A stretch of DNA of 64,000 nucleotides, from NCBI RefSeq assembly GCF_945859705.1, contig NC_079137.1, forward strand, positions 53,600,552-53,664,551. The letters are read 5' to 3'. Shown in pieces: positions 49,785 through 61,060 of the stretch. Within the stretch, counting starts at the first letter, position 1. Each line of letters starts with the position of its first letter. The position numbers and the translations under genes were made by a program. Source of the DNA: Episyrphus balteatus. Lineage: Eukaryota; Arthropoda; Insecta; Diptera; Syrphidae. The notes under the pieces are model-generated. The model saw nothing but the letters and a program-made list of their open reading frames with translations, was not told the DNA's origin and did no database searches.

Positions 49785-50463
49785 TAGGGTGCTTCTTATA
49801 TGGTCGAAAAAATCTTTTTTTCGATTTTTTAATGGGACACCCTTGCATTATGTTCTACCATATAGGCATAGTATATGGTATTTTTTCGGATTTTAATATT
49901 AAAATTTAGGGGTCGCTACCATTCACTAAAGATTTAATAAAAAAAAAAAAAATATATTTCAACAAATTTTTTTTTTTGTTACAATACAAAGTACGCTTAA
50001 GACCCGATTTTTCAATCTTCTAATAAACAGTCAGTTAACTGTCCATTGTCCGTCGAATAAAGATATTAGGCTCATAAAAAATCAGATAAAATCATTGAAT
50101 TTTTCAATTAAGAAAGATCACTCAGTTAGCTATTCTACAGAATAACACAAAAAAAATGTCAAATTCAAAAATATTCAACATTAAACTTCATTTTTATTCC
50201 GCTGTATTTTTATCAAAATTTCTTTCAAAACAGTTAAAGATTTAATATAAAGTACTTAATTCTGATTACAAATTTAAAAATTTTCTGAAAAAAAAAAACA
50301 ACAATTGGTGTATTTTTCAAAACTTTGAATTGTGGTAACGACCCCTAGAACGTGTTTAAACTGGACCAAATTTTACCCAATTTTATATTATTTAAGGCAG
50401 GAAGAACAAAATGAAAGGGTGTCCCATTAAAATTTCGAAAATTGATTTTTAAGAAGCACCCAA
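49785..50463. mobile_element. 679-bp hAT-like MITE with perfect 8-bp target duplication
   Basis: The left end TAGGGTGCTTCTT mirrors AAGAAGCACCCAA with one terminal mismatch. Identical flanks ATATAGAC lie at 49777-49784 and 50464-50471. Subterminal AATGGGACACCCTT is mirrored by AGGGTGTCCCATT. The interior is A/T-rich, without a transposase. Confidence 0.92.
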
Positions 50464-50699
50464 ATATAGACCAATATATATATTGTAGTCTTTTTTATGT
50501 TTTTTTTTTTCATTTTTCAACAAGAAATATGTAAAAGTTTGATTCATGTAAATTAAAAAAAAATATTATTATTATTCTCCAAAGTAAAAAAAAAATATTT
50601 CCGACATAAGTTTCCAATTTGATTTTTTTTACTTAGAAAAATCAATTGCAAAATTCTTAGATCCGTTTATAAAATCATATTACAAAATAAAATGCACGA
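50464..50699. other. Short anonymous AT-rich spacer
   Basis: Nothing recognised. Confidence 0.4.
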
Positions 50700-51405
50700 C
50701 TGGGTCGCACGTACTTGCTCTTGTAGTTCACAGTATCTTTATCTTATATATCTATTGGAAATTTAAGATTTTGTAGAAAAAAAAAAAAATTAAAAAAAAT
50801 AAAAAGTTTAAAAATTAAATTAAACATTTTTTTTTTCAAAAATGTTTTTAAAAATATTTTTTTTTTTAACATTTTATACTTAGTGATCTCTGTAAATTTT
50901 AAATAAAATAACTAATGCTTTGATGAAATATATGAACTTAAAAAATATGTTAATTTTTGAAAAACGGCAACGCCATATTTCCGTTCTCCGCATTTTTTGA
51001 GAAAAATTAAAAACGCAGTTTTGTTAGAATCAATAAGTCTATTACGTATACCAAATTTAATCAAAATCGTTAGATCCGTTTTTGAAAAAATTGCAATACC
51101 TCGAAAACGTTATATGGGAGATATGCGTTAAAAAGGAGATATTAAAAAAATAAAAAAAAACAACTCTGGGGAATAACGCAAAAATCATCTGTACCAAGTT
51201 TCAAGCAAAACTATCCATCCGTTTAGGCCCTAGCTCGATGTACAGATGGACGCACAGACGCACAGACGCACAGACCAACGGACGGCATGACGAAAACCAC
51301 TTTTTTGATCTTTTCCATGATCGTAATGTTGGTTTTGATTAAAACCTCAAATTTTTTTTCTACACGAAACCAATACGTGCCCTATAGAGCAAGTAAAAAA
51401 GTCGT
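50700..51405 (-). repeat. Dispersed repeat family D, copy 4 (inverted)
   Basis: Read on the minus strand it starts near GGGCACGTATTGG, contains several GCGTCTGTGC repeats (from ACGCACAGACGCACAG at 51248-51275), passes through AACGGATCTAACGATTTT and closes with AAGAGCAAGTACGTGCGACC at 50703-50722, as in copy 2. Confidence 0.7.
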
Positions 51406-51559
51406 AGGTTGTATATAAATTCTTTTTTTTTTTCTTTGAAAATCTAGTTGCTTAATAAACCAAAATATTATACAAAAAATATTATCCCATCCCAATTAGT
51501 TTTCATAAAAAAAGCAAAACAATCAATCTCTTTTCTCTTCTAACGCCATTAAATCCATT

Positions 51560-52095
51560 TTTTAAAAGACAACCTATAATATATTGTATATCATTATTAT
51601 TTCACCTTTTATATGACACTTCAATCATATTTCTACCATGCCTACAAAAAAAGTAAGAATTTTTTAAAGCCAATCATGTCGAAATTTCAAACTGAGATTA
51701 CCGGTACTTCTTCTACTGCGGCAACAAATCTTCACAGGTATTTTAAGGTATTTTTCAATTTTTTCAATTAAAGATGTAGAGCACGTACCGTTATGTGTGA
51801 TATATTAAATGAAAAGTAATATTGTCAGCATGCGTATTAAAGTTAAATAAATTTGTTATGTGCTCTAGATCATAAGATATAACGTGTTTAGAAAAAGAAC
51901 ATCTTTTCACCGTTGTCCACAATTTTGAACATGAAATTAATTGAAATTTTGCACAATCATAACTTATTTAATTACCTATCTACTGTACAAATTTCATTCA
52001 TATTAAAACAAAAAAGTTATGATCAATTGTGTCGCTTTTTCATTTCATCTTGTTTCAAATCACTACGATACTAAAGAAGTTTTCACTTCAAAATA
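51560..52095 (+). repeat. Dispersed repeat family A, copy 3
   Basis: Follows CAACCTATAATATATTG, AAAAAAAGTAAGAATTTTTT, AATCATGTCGAAATTTCAAA and TCTTCACAGGTATTTTAAGG, then the TAGAGCACGTACC and CAAATCACTACGATAC blocks. The reverse complement of 8750-9310 shows the same order. Confidence 0.75.
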
Positions 52096-53551
52096 TAATA
52101 TTTTAAATGTAATTTTCTTTTAAATGAACATTTTTACTACTGAATAGCTTTAGAAATGACTTTAAAATGGTCTTAGAAAATCGAAATCGTTTCCTCCGAA
52201 ATAAATTGAAATCATTGATGAATAACATACCTACATAAGTTTCAGACAGTAAACTTTTAAAAAAGTTCTGTGTAAAAATGTGCCCGTAATTATGAAAAGT
52301 CACTGCCTAAAGTTCTCCTTTAAGGCCAACGTTCTGTTATTTTAAAATCCAAAAAATTTAATTTTTGATTTTGGCTCATATACTATACTTCAATCTCACA
52401 TGTGTAGCAATTTCTTTATTTGTTTTTTGTCTAACTGTCAAAACATAACCCAACAAAACACGCTTATCGCTAACTTGTAGCTCTTCAAAAATTCAGATAC
52501 CTACTTTTTTTTTGTGAAATATATTACTTTCCATTCAGTGTGGCCTGTCTGCACTTAGTTTCGTATTAGATTTACAATTTTTTTTTTCTCTCACACAAAG
52601 TACAAAATCTCAAAATCGTTTTATCTCATTTTGTAGAAACCGTAGGTATACATTCTTATAAACCGCATCCTATCTAAAAGTCTTCTTCTTCTTTTGCTTT
52701 CGCTTTGCACAAAACATCCACTTTATAATCTTTCTATCTTTTTCTTGAATAAAATCCAATTTTTCTTCCATACCGCGAGCAACTAAACGTTGTTGGTTGT
52801 GTGTTGGATTGGAGATGTTATGGGTGTTGACGTTGGGCGCCAAGTAAAAAAGCTCATATCTACATATAAAACGAAGAAAAATAATCATATCCAATTTTTG
52901 AAAGCATTCTATTCTACACCTGATCAGGTGCATTAGGGTGGCCACCACCACCCAATCTGAGGGGTAGAAAATGACATTGATATATACTTGAACGTAGAGA
53001 GATACAAGTGCATTTAGATACATCACGTCAGCACCAGCAGACTTTGTGCATATTGCGAGTGCTGACTCTGAAAAATGTTTGATGTCAGGATGTCGACGTA
53101 GTGTAACATCCTGTTTAAAAAAGTATATATATATGCGGTGGATAAGGGTAAACAGTTCCATTTTCGCATGGCTAAGTCGTTTTTTTTTTGTTTTTTGTTT
53201 TTGTTTGTCTTTGAAACTCGTAGTTGTTGCTTTTTTTTACCCTAAACTTTGTTTCAGCAAATTATGAGAGATTTTTCACCCAAGTGAATGCACGAGGCAA
53301 GAGTTTTTGTGCGAAAAAATTCTCCAATCTCACCCACGTGATGCATTTCTCTTTCTCTCTTGAGTGGAATATATCCGGAGATCCGGGTGATGGGTGATGA
53401 TGTTGGTGCCAAAAAAGTATCGCTTCAGATATTGGATTTTATTCCTTGTCCCCTTCTGTGCTGCTGGGGAATTCTTACATGGAAAGGGAGTATCCTCTCG
53501 AGATGCAATATGTTATCCACAAAATACAAACAAATGCATAAAATTTTTGTA
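52096..53551. other. Mixed single-copy DNA with a 163-aa minus-strand open frame
   Basis: An ATG-initiated frame of 163 codons runs from 53161 to 52670 on the minus strand. It is the longest non-repeat frame outside the LINE, but the product is Ile/Tyr/Phe/Lys-rich with no recognised domain, and the tail (KRKQKKKKTFR) is a TTC-tract translation. I lean to chance. The same stretch contains two adjacent perfect palindromes (52917-52946) and looks more like regulatory DNA than an exon. Confidence 0.3.
52917..52946. promoter_or_regulatory. Twin perfect palindromes, one with two E-boxes
   Basis: CACCTGATCAGGTG (52917-52930) is a perfect 14-bp palindrome with E-box halves CACCTG and CAGGTG. Six bases later GGTGGCCACC (52937-52946) is a perfect 10-bp palindrome. 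Such sites suit dimeric DNA-binding proteins; binding is inferred only. Confidence 0.35.
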
Positions 53552-54481
53552 CCGTAACATGGGGTTACTTTGCTCCGTTTTTTGCACTATTTTTAGAAAA
53601 CCTCTTAAAAATGGCAGAGACATTTTTTTATCTATTTGTTTTTTTCTTTTAATTCATTGATAAGACATGAAATAATGCATTAATTCTAAAAAAAGCATTC
53701 AAATAACAGTAAAAATATTTTGTTTTTTAAGTTGAAAAGTGGGGCAAAGTAGTCCAAGGGACGGGGTTACTTTGCTCCACCTGAAGTTTTTAACTATACA
53801 ACTTGTATTTAAAGAGCTGGAGCAAAATTAGTATTGTATTTTAAAAGCCCTGGATCAAAGCTTCAAATCAGTCAGAAAAAAAATTTGTAGGTACACACAC
53901 AACTCTTTTTTTTACAAAAAACAAAACAGCCTCTTTTATTTCATTAATTGATTATAAATAAATACGAATTTAAAGAAAAAAACAGAAAACTTCATTAATT
54001 TAACCAAAAATAGTTTAAAATAAACATTAATAACAATTTACAAACGAAAAAATTGTTCACTTTTAAAAACAATAAAAACATACATAGAATTAAAAACACA
54101 TTTAATTATAAAAATAAATTGCTTCTGGGGCAAAGTAACCCCAAAACAAAAAAAAAACTGCTTAGTCACATAAAAAAAATGCAATAATTATTATTTATTA
54201 ATTAAACAAACAAATGACAAGCGCAGAGTAATAACAAAATAATATCATAGCTAGAATATTTGTACTTACTTTGTAAATTATCACACAACTGGTCAACTGC
54301 TTCTTAAAAACTGCCGGCAGATGGTCCGTTGCAACACGTGGCAGATGTATATATGTGTGTGTATATTACAGTAGCTTCGATATAGAGAATCTAACATTTC
54401 TGAGCGTGAATCAAGAAACTAACTTTTTTCGTCAGTGGCGCAAAGTTACCCCCGCCGGGGCAAAGTAACCCCATGTTACGG
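53552..54481. mobile_element. 930-bp TIR element (CCGTAACATGGGG ends) with near-perfect 8-bp flanks
   Basis: The left end CCGTAACATGGGGTTACTTT mirrors AAAGTAACCCCATGTTACGG at the right. Flanks TTTTTGTA (53544-53551) and TATTTGTA (54482-54489) match at seven of eight bases. GGGGCAAAGTAACCCC-type motifs recur inside at 53743-53780, 54127-54143 and 54450-54474. No transposase. Confidence 0.82.
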
Positions 54482-56289
54482 TATTTGTATGGAGAAAAAC
54501 GTTGACAAGAGTGATTACTATGACGAAAACCAAAAGAAGCAGAGTAACGTTTCGTAACGTTTTGTATAGCCTTTATATCATATAGCCAAGCCATGATGTG
54601 GGTAGAATGGTGACAAACTAAGGGCAGAGAGGGTGTTTTATATTTATGGTAGAAAATCATTCGATATAAGCCTTGATTCTCTCGCTGTTGTATAGCCTCG
54701 AGACATTTGCATGAATAATGCAAAAAACTAATGCCATGGTGTCGTAAAAAATTACCATATGACAATAGAAGCATGACACTTCTTTAGTTTGGTGTTGCTA
54801 CTAGCTGCTGGTAGCTCTGCTACATTATAGAATGGTGTGATATTATTCGAGTGTTGGGTTTAGCTTTGTTGTGTTTTTCGTCTGCGATGCATCAAGTTGA
54901 ATATACTGCTTGCTAACGCAACCAACTATTTATTTCTTGAGGGCTTGATATCGTGTGCATTTGTATAGTTTATAGTTTTGTTTGCGGAAGAAAGATACAC
55001 TTTTCCTGGCAACAATAATAATGCATTCACCCATTATCATATATATGCGGAATATTATCACAAAGAAGTAATAATTTTTATTTGACTTTGTGTTTATGAG
55101 ACTTGTTCTAAAATTATATATACTAGCCGACCCAGCCCTCGAAATTCGAGTGCCAATTTCTTTATTTTTTTTTATTTGCAACAATTTTGAACACAATAAT
55201 ACCAAAATAGTTTCTTTATTTTTTATAGTATTTTTTGTTGTTTTCTTACGATTAACTACACTTTTTACACAGGAATATATAATATACCTACTTTTTGATA
55301 TATTTTAAGCCTGATTTAGATATTGTTGAACTACGTTTTAACTACGCTCAACTACGTAAAAAAAGTATCGAAAAAGAAAATGCAAAGTGTAATCTCCTTA
55401 AGGGCATTGTGTTTGCACCTTGCATTTCAATTCAATTCAACCTGTTTCATGTTCCATTCGTTCAAATTCCATCCGTCAATCATTCAACCTCCACCAACTT
55501 CACTCAAATTTGTCATTCACACCATTTTTTTTTCATTTAGCTTGTAGGAACATGAAAACAGACCGAGTTCTTTTTGCGATTGTGTATGTGTCCTTTGACA
55601 ACAATTTTAACACGTACGTCAATCTGAAATCAAAACAACTTTTGCAAAATAAAACCAGAGATTCCTTTGATCAATAATTTTGTTTATTTTCTTCGGTAAT
55701 ATAAATTCAATTAAATCAAAATCAATAGGAAATTGCAGATATTATTAAGATCTGTGTGAAGATGAAGTAGAAAGTTAATTATTTTGGCCGTATGCTGTCG
55801 TTTTACAGAGACAAAATATCCTGAAGACAATCACGGGAAGAAAAGTCACAGTAATTTGACTTTTTCACAATAACTATGCCAGGAAAAAATATATTTTGAT
55901 CGCAAATGGTTTTTTTTTTATTTATTTTATATTTTTCCGCAATAAAAAAACGATATTCAATTAGAATTTACTCTTTATTTGAAGTTGGTGTTCTCAAATT
56001 AACAATACGAAGAAAACTTTCAGCTTGACGTTTGAGAAATGTCAAATCTTCCAGGAAAATTTTAATGAATGCGTTCAGACACTTAATAATGATTAAAGAT
56101 ATGTTCACATTTATTAAAGGTATGTTCAGGTGTAGATCTTAATAATATACAGTAGTAAAAAGGTAATCCGTGGTACTATGTGGTACTATGTGGTGAGAAG
56201 CGACATTTTTTAATCAAACAAATCAATTCTTAAGGCATTACCACGAAAACTGCGTCGCACAACAACGTTTTTTTTATTTTTTTTATGTT
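54482..56289. other. Anonymous DNA
   Basis: A 127-residue frame that begins at 54774 on the minus strand ends inside the neighbouring element and is not convincing. No exon recognised; small duplications such as GGTACTATGTGGTACTATG at 56171-56189. Confidence 0.45.
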
Positions 56290-57330
56290 AAAACCATAAC
56301 TACATTGACCTAAAAAGTGAAAAAGTGGGAAATTTACAAAATTAAATTTTTTTTTTTATTTTTTTTTTTTTAATTTTTGGAAAAAACTACCAAACATTTT
56401 TTTTGAAACCAAAAAATAAGCTTTTTGCATCATTATTTTTTATTTTGTCGTCATAAAAACTGTCATAAAATGAGTTTGAATCTATCACTTTTTGACTTTT
56501 TGCAAAAAGTTGCCGTTGTAGTTATACTTTTAAAGCCTTGAAGCTTAACTACAATGAAATAAAAAGTGAAAAAGTATGAAATTTACAAAAGTAAAAAAAT
56601 TTATTTCTTTTCAAGCTCCATTTGTTTTTGGAAAAAACTACAAAAATTGTTTTTCAAACCAAAAAATAAGCTTTCTGCATCAATATTTTTAATTTTGTGA
56701 TGGGAAAAACTGTCACAAAATGAGTTTGAAAATGTTGACTTATTGACTTTTTGCATTAAGTGGCTTTTAACTACATTGGCTCAAAAAGTGAAAAAGTACA
56801 AAAGTGACAATTTTCAAACGCATTTTTGTATGGTTCTTCGGGCTAGAAAATTAAAACAAAAAATGCGAAAACCATATATTTTTGTATAAAAACAATTTGT
56901 TAAAGGCATAACTACAATGGCCTAAAAAGTGAAAAAGTGGGAAATTTACAAAATTAAAAAATTTATTTCTTTCTAGCGCTATTTTTTTTAGAAAAAAACT
57001 ACAAAAATTGTTTTTTTAAACCAAAAAATAAGCTTTCTGCATCAATATTTTTAATTTTGTGATGGGAAAAACTGTCACAAAATGAGTTTGAAAATGTTCA
57101 CTTTTTGACTTTTTGCAAAAAGTGGCCGTTGTAGTTATACCTTAACTCTTTTTTACAAAATTTTCAAATTCATTTTTTGACAGTTTTTCTTACCTTAAAA
57201 TCAAAAATAATGATGCAAAAAGCTTATTTTTTGCTTTAATAAACAAAAACAAATAGCGCTAGAAGAAATAAAAAAAATTTAATTCTGCAAATTTCCCTTT
57301 TTTTTCACTTTTTAGGTTATTGTAGATAAG
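56290..57330. repeat. Array of three direct and one inverted ~260-360-bp repeats
   Basis: The block AAAAAGTGAAAAAGT(G/A)(G/T)GAAATTTACAAAA, then ACCAAAAAATAAGCTTT(T/C)TGCATCA and CTGTCA(T/C)AAAATGAGTTTGAA, occurs at about 56310, 56560 and 56920. It appears once more inverted at about 57170-57320. No open frame of note; transposon origin likely but ends not defined. Confidence 0.7.
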
Positions 57331-57476
57331 GAACAAAAAAGACGTTTTTGTTAGTTTTCCTTGAACCTCATAAGAAAAACGCTTTGCCATGCGGCGATAA
57401 AATATTAGTGCCTTTTATGCAAAAATGTAAACGTCTAAAAGTGAAAACTTGGTAAAATGGTAAAGGAACTGTCAAA

Positions 57477-58762
57477 GTCAGCTATTACATGAAGCCTCAA
57501 GAGGCTTGACTCTTTTTTCGAAATTTCTTTTGATAACACACCCACAACAAAAAAAAAGTTCTGACCTGGGGTTGCGACTAAGTTTTTCATATAGTTTTTG
57601 GGTCGCTGAAACCGAATCTGGAGTCCGTTTTGCCCCATCACGTCAGGTTTTCGAGATAACCTAAAAAAATGTCACGAAAACAAAAAATTTGTTTCTCTGA
57701 TCTGGATATGCGAATATGTAAATCATATAGTTTTTGGATCACTGAATCCAGATTCGAAGTCAATTTTGCCCTATCACGTCAGGTTTCTGGGATATCCTCA
57801 AAAAAATGTCAAAACCAAAAAAACAAAAGTTTTTACCTGGGGTTGCGACTAAATTTTTCATATAGTTTTCGGGTCGCTGAAACCGAATCCGAAGTCTATT
57901 TTGGCGTATCACGTCAGGTTTTTGAAATATCCTCAAAAAATGCCTTAACTCAAAAAAAAGTTCTTATCTGACATTTTTTGAGGATATCTCAAAAACCTGA
58001 CATGATACGGAAAAATAGAATTCGAATTCGGTTTCAGCAACCCAAAAACTATATGAAAAATTTAGACGCAACCCCAAATAAGAAATTTAGTTTTTTTGGT
58101 TTTGACATTTTTTGAGGATATCTCAGAAACCTGACGTGATAGGGCAAAATTGACTTCGAATCTGGATTCAGTGATCCAAAAACTATATGATTAACATATT
58201 CGCACATCCAGATCAGAGAAACAAATTTTTTGTTTTCGTGACATTTTATGAGGTTATCTCGAAAACCTGACGTGATGGAGCAAAACGGAATTCGGATTCG
58301 GTTTCAGCGACCCAAAAACTATATGAAAAATTTAGTCACAATCCCAGGTCAGAACTTTTATATTTTTTGTGTGGCTGCCCTACTAACAATTTTGCTTCTA
58401 TAATGCTTTAAAGAAGCAAAAATTGCATCTGTAAAGCTTTATAGAACCAAAATTGTTTGTCGGGTGTGTAATCATTCTGTGAGGCGCGTACTATTACACG
58501 ATGCCTCTTGAGTCAAGGACTCAAATTTGACATTTATCTTTTGAATTAAAATTTGTTGTTGTTGTATTGCACCAAGAAGCAAAAAGAAATGTGAGGTAAT
58601 GTTGAAAAAAGAAAAAGTGGAAAAAGAAACGTCAAAAAAGAGTCTCGGACTCACGACCCACGACTCTCCGGTCGGATAATTTTTTCTTTCATCTTTTTTC
58701 TCTTTTGCACTCATTATGTTCAAAAAGAGTCGCGCCTCTTGAGGCTTCATGTAATTGCTGAC
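57477..58762. mobile_element. 1.29-kb compound foldback element
   Basis: Outer ends TCAGCTATTACATGAAGCC and the inverted GGCTTCATGTAATTGCTGA bound the unit. Inside, three ~135-bp direct repeats (CTGGGGTTGCGACTAA at about 57566 and 57838, CTGGATATGCGAATATG at 57702) are followed after about 57970 by their inverted copies, giving an ~830-bp palindrome. The 87-bp hairpin element is inserted in the right arm at 58378-58464. Confidence 0.8.
58378..58464. mobile_element. 87-bp hairpin element, copy 2
   Basis: CCCTACTAACAATTTTGCTT...CCAAAATTGTTTGTCGGG is a diverged relative of 21356-21444. It interrupts the mirror of ACACACCCACAAC from the left arm of the surrounding palindrome, so its insertion point is visible. 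Confidence 0.8.
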
Positions 58763-58923
58763 AAATTCTTATGTTCTTTCAAGAGAGAAAAGGAAGAAAA
58801 TAGATTTCATTGGTATCAAAAGTGTTTACAAAAGTAATAGACTTGATTTTAATAGAATTCGATTTTAACAAAAAAATTCATGGTAATAAAACAAACATCT
58901 TACTTTCTAAACTTAGATAACTA

Positions 58924-59300
58924 ATGTCGTTTTCTATTGACTTTTGAGATTTTTGTGTAAAATTCTCAGATTTTCCACTGCAAATAGAATATGAAATCTA
59001 GTTTTGTAATTGTGTGCGAAATCTGTGCGTATAAAAAAAATAAAACAAAAACAAATGTTCAGACAAATGTCAAACAGAGGAGTGTATGTGAAAGTGCTTG
59101 TGTTTGTATGCGTGAATCTTGATAAAAATCCAGAATCAGATTCTTGAATCTCAGATTCATTTTTTTGTCATTTTTTTGAATCTCAGGACGCAAATAGATC
59201 ATGAAATCTGAGATTTGTCCACTATTTCCCCTCTTCACCCCCCCTTTCAGCTGTCAAATTCACAAATCTCATTCTGAGATTCGTCAATAGAAAACGACAT
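58924..59300. mobile_element. 377-bp MITE with TGTCGTTTTCTATTGAC ends
   Basis: TGTCGTTTTCTATTGAC at the left mirrors GTCAATAGAAAACGACA at the right. Subterminal GAGATTTTTG and CAAATCTCA are also mirrored. TAA lies directly outside each end, a possible 3-bp target duplication. Superfamily not assigned. Confidence 0.8.
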
Positions 59301-60086
59301 AAAACAATGAAAGTTAACCATAGTTTACGTGCGATCTTAAAACAACGCACCAATGTGAACCCACCTTAATGTTTTTGGATTTTCGCTGAATGCTTTCATT
59401 CATTCATTCAGTCATGAATGACATTTCATTCCAGTCGATTGGAAATTTTCCAATAGAATTCCAGTTGTTTTTGTTTTTGTTTTGTTTTTGTTTTTTTTTT
59501 TATTTTGTATCGAATTTTAATTTGTTTAATTTCGTTATTTCGGTTAATAAAAAGTAAAAAAAAATGTGATTCTGCACATCTACGCGTCATTCTCTTTCGT
59601 TCCGTGTATAATTTATGCCCCTTCGGTTTTTGGGGGCCCGGTAATTTGTACCACAAAAACTATGCTCGCCGTTTAATTATATGATATCAAGTCTAGATTA
59701 TTATTAGTTGGTAAGAAAGGGAAATACATTGGCAAGGCAACGTATCTTCATAGTTTGTGGGAAAAGATAAATATAGCTACTTTTGAATTGTAAACTTTAA
59801 AGGATTTTTGTAAAGGTCAAAGATCTGAAACTCAAACCTTGACTACTAAAACAATGAGAATGAAAAACCTCGCATTGAAATAACCGCCAAGGTTGGATCA
59901 TTTTTTTTTTTTTTTTTTTTGAAGACACTTGGCAGTATTCGAAACCAAGTAGTGTGGGACTATTAACCACTAAAACCACCTCTTTATCAGGACCAATCTT
60001 GAGAGATCGACATCAGATTTTTCTTTCTTAACTTTGTAAAATCACTTTGCGAGAAGTTTAAACTTTTAATACTTTCTCATGTTTTT
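59301..60086. other. Anonymous DNA downstream of the LINE 3' end
   Basis: No gene recognised. TCAT-rich short repeat at 59396-59412 and a poly-T tract at 59900-59919. Confidence 0.45.
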
Positions 60087-60700
60087 TTTTAGACCAAAAG
60101 CTCATAAGGCTTGGTTCTTCTTAATCTCCGAACATGGTTTCTGGTATTCAAGACGGACACCATTTCAGAATTGGTATGACTTTGCAGTCTCTGATTATGC
60201 GATACAGCGTATTTTTTAACAACTTCTGTAACCGTTTCTATTTGTAAGTCACGATGTAGATCGCTATTTCTTATGTAGGTACCAAGGTGCATTAACTATT
60301 CCACGAAGGACTTTGTTTTTGAATTTTTGGATGATTTCGGTATTTGTTTTCTTTGTACAGCCCCATAATTGGATACCATAGGTCCAAACAGGCTTTAGTA
60401 CTTGATTATACAGCATTATTTTGTTTTGGGTTGATAAATCAGAGTTGTTACCAAGTAACCAGTACATTTTTCTATATTTCAAGTTTAGTTCTTCTCTTTT
60501 CTTTTTGATGTGCTCTTTCCACTTTAGCTTTGCATCCAAAGTCATTCCAAGGTATTTGGCCGTATTGGCGTAAGGTACAGCTTGATTATTAATGAATATT
60601 GGAATATTGTTTATCTTTTTATTTGTAAAGTTTATATGTGAAGATTTTGTTTCATTGAGTTTTGATACGCCATTTTTCGGTCCAATCTCTGACTGTGTCG
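60087..60700 (-). pseudogene. LINE ORF2 fragment: thumb and C-terminal domain
   Basis: Continues with KLNETKSSHINFTNKK, ANTAKYLGMTLDAKLKWKEH, a WTYGIQLWGCT block and RGIVNAPWY, all matching the region after the polymerase core of Jockey-like elements. A 4-base duplication (CTAC) after NAPWY at about 60272 shifts the frame. The remaining frame reads IRNSDLHRDLQIETVTEVV, then a basic end RRLRRTKPYELLV and a TAA stop at about 60087. The stop is followed at once by A8, then by sequence that may be a remnant 3' UTR. Confidence 0.9.
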
Positions 60701-61060
60701 ACGGCATTTTGCAGTTTTACTGCTGCCTTAGAGACACATTTGTCGGGTACCAAAATTGCGGTATCATCTGCAAAAGTAGCCATTATGGTGTGATTCCCAA
60801 CTGGGATATCCCTTGTGTATAGTAAATACAGGGTAGGACCTAGGACACTTCCTTGTGGTACACCGGCTTCTATTTTCTTCAATTCCGAATATTCTTGATG
60901 GTACCTTACTCTAAACAATCGGTCTGAGATGTACGATTTTAATAGGTATTTCATAGTACTGTCTGGGAAGATCCCTTTGCAGTTTGTACTCAAGTCCCTC
61001 ATGCCAAACCTTGTCAAAGGCTTGAGCAACATCTAAGAAAAAAAGCTGAACAGACTTGTT
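60652..61060 (-). pseudogene. LINE ORF2 fragment: reverse transcriptase catalytic core (FADD)
   Basis: After QAFDKVWHEGL another small shift moves the frame to one reading FPDSTMKYLLKSYISDRLFR, then AGVPQGSVLGPTLYLLY and AFADDTAI with the paired catalytic aspartates (FADD in place of the more common YADD, normal for Jockey). It ends in DWTEKWRIKTQ and a stop. The expected continuation KLNETKSS lies in the next frame after a run of four A, so a single-base insertion there ends the frame. Confidence 0.93.

Noticed and set aside
54391..54774. 127-residue minus-strand open frame
   Set aside because: Its last third lies in the TIR element at 53552-54481 and the rest has no recognised features.
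55120..55160. TATACTAGCCGACCCAGCC as a SINE or LINE 3' end
   Set aside because: The phrase resembles insect retroposon tails, but no body or second copy could be found in the window.
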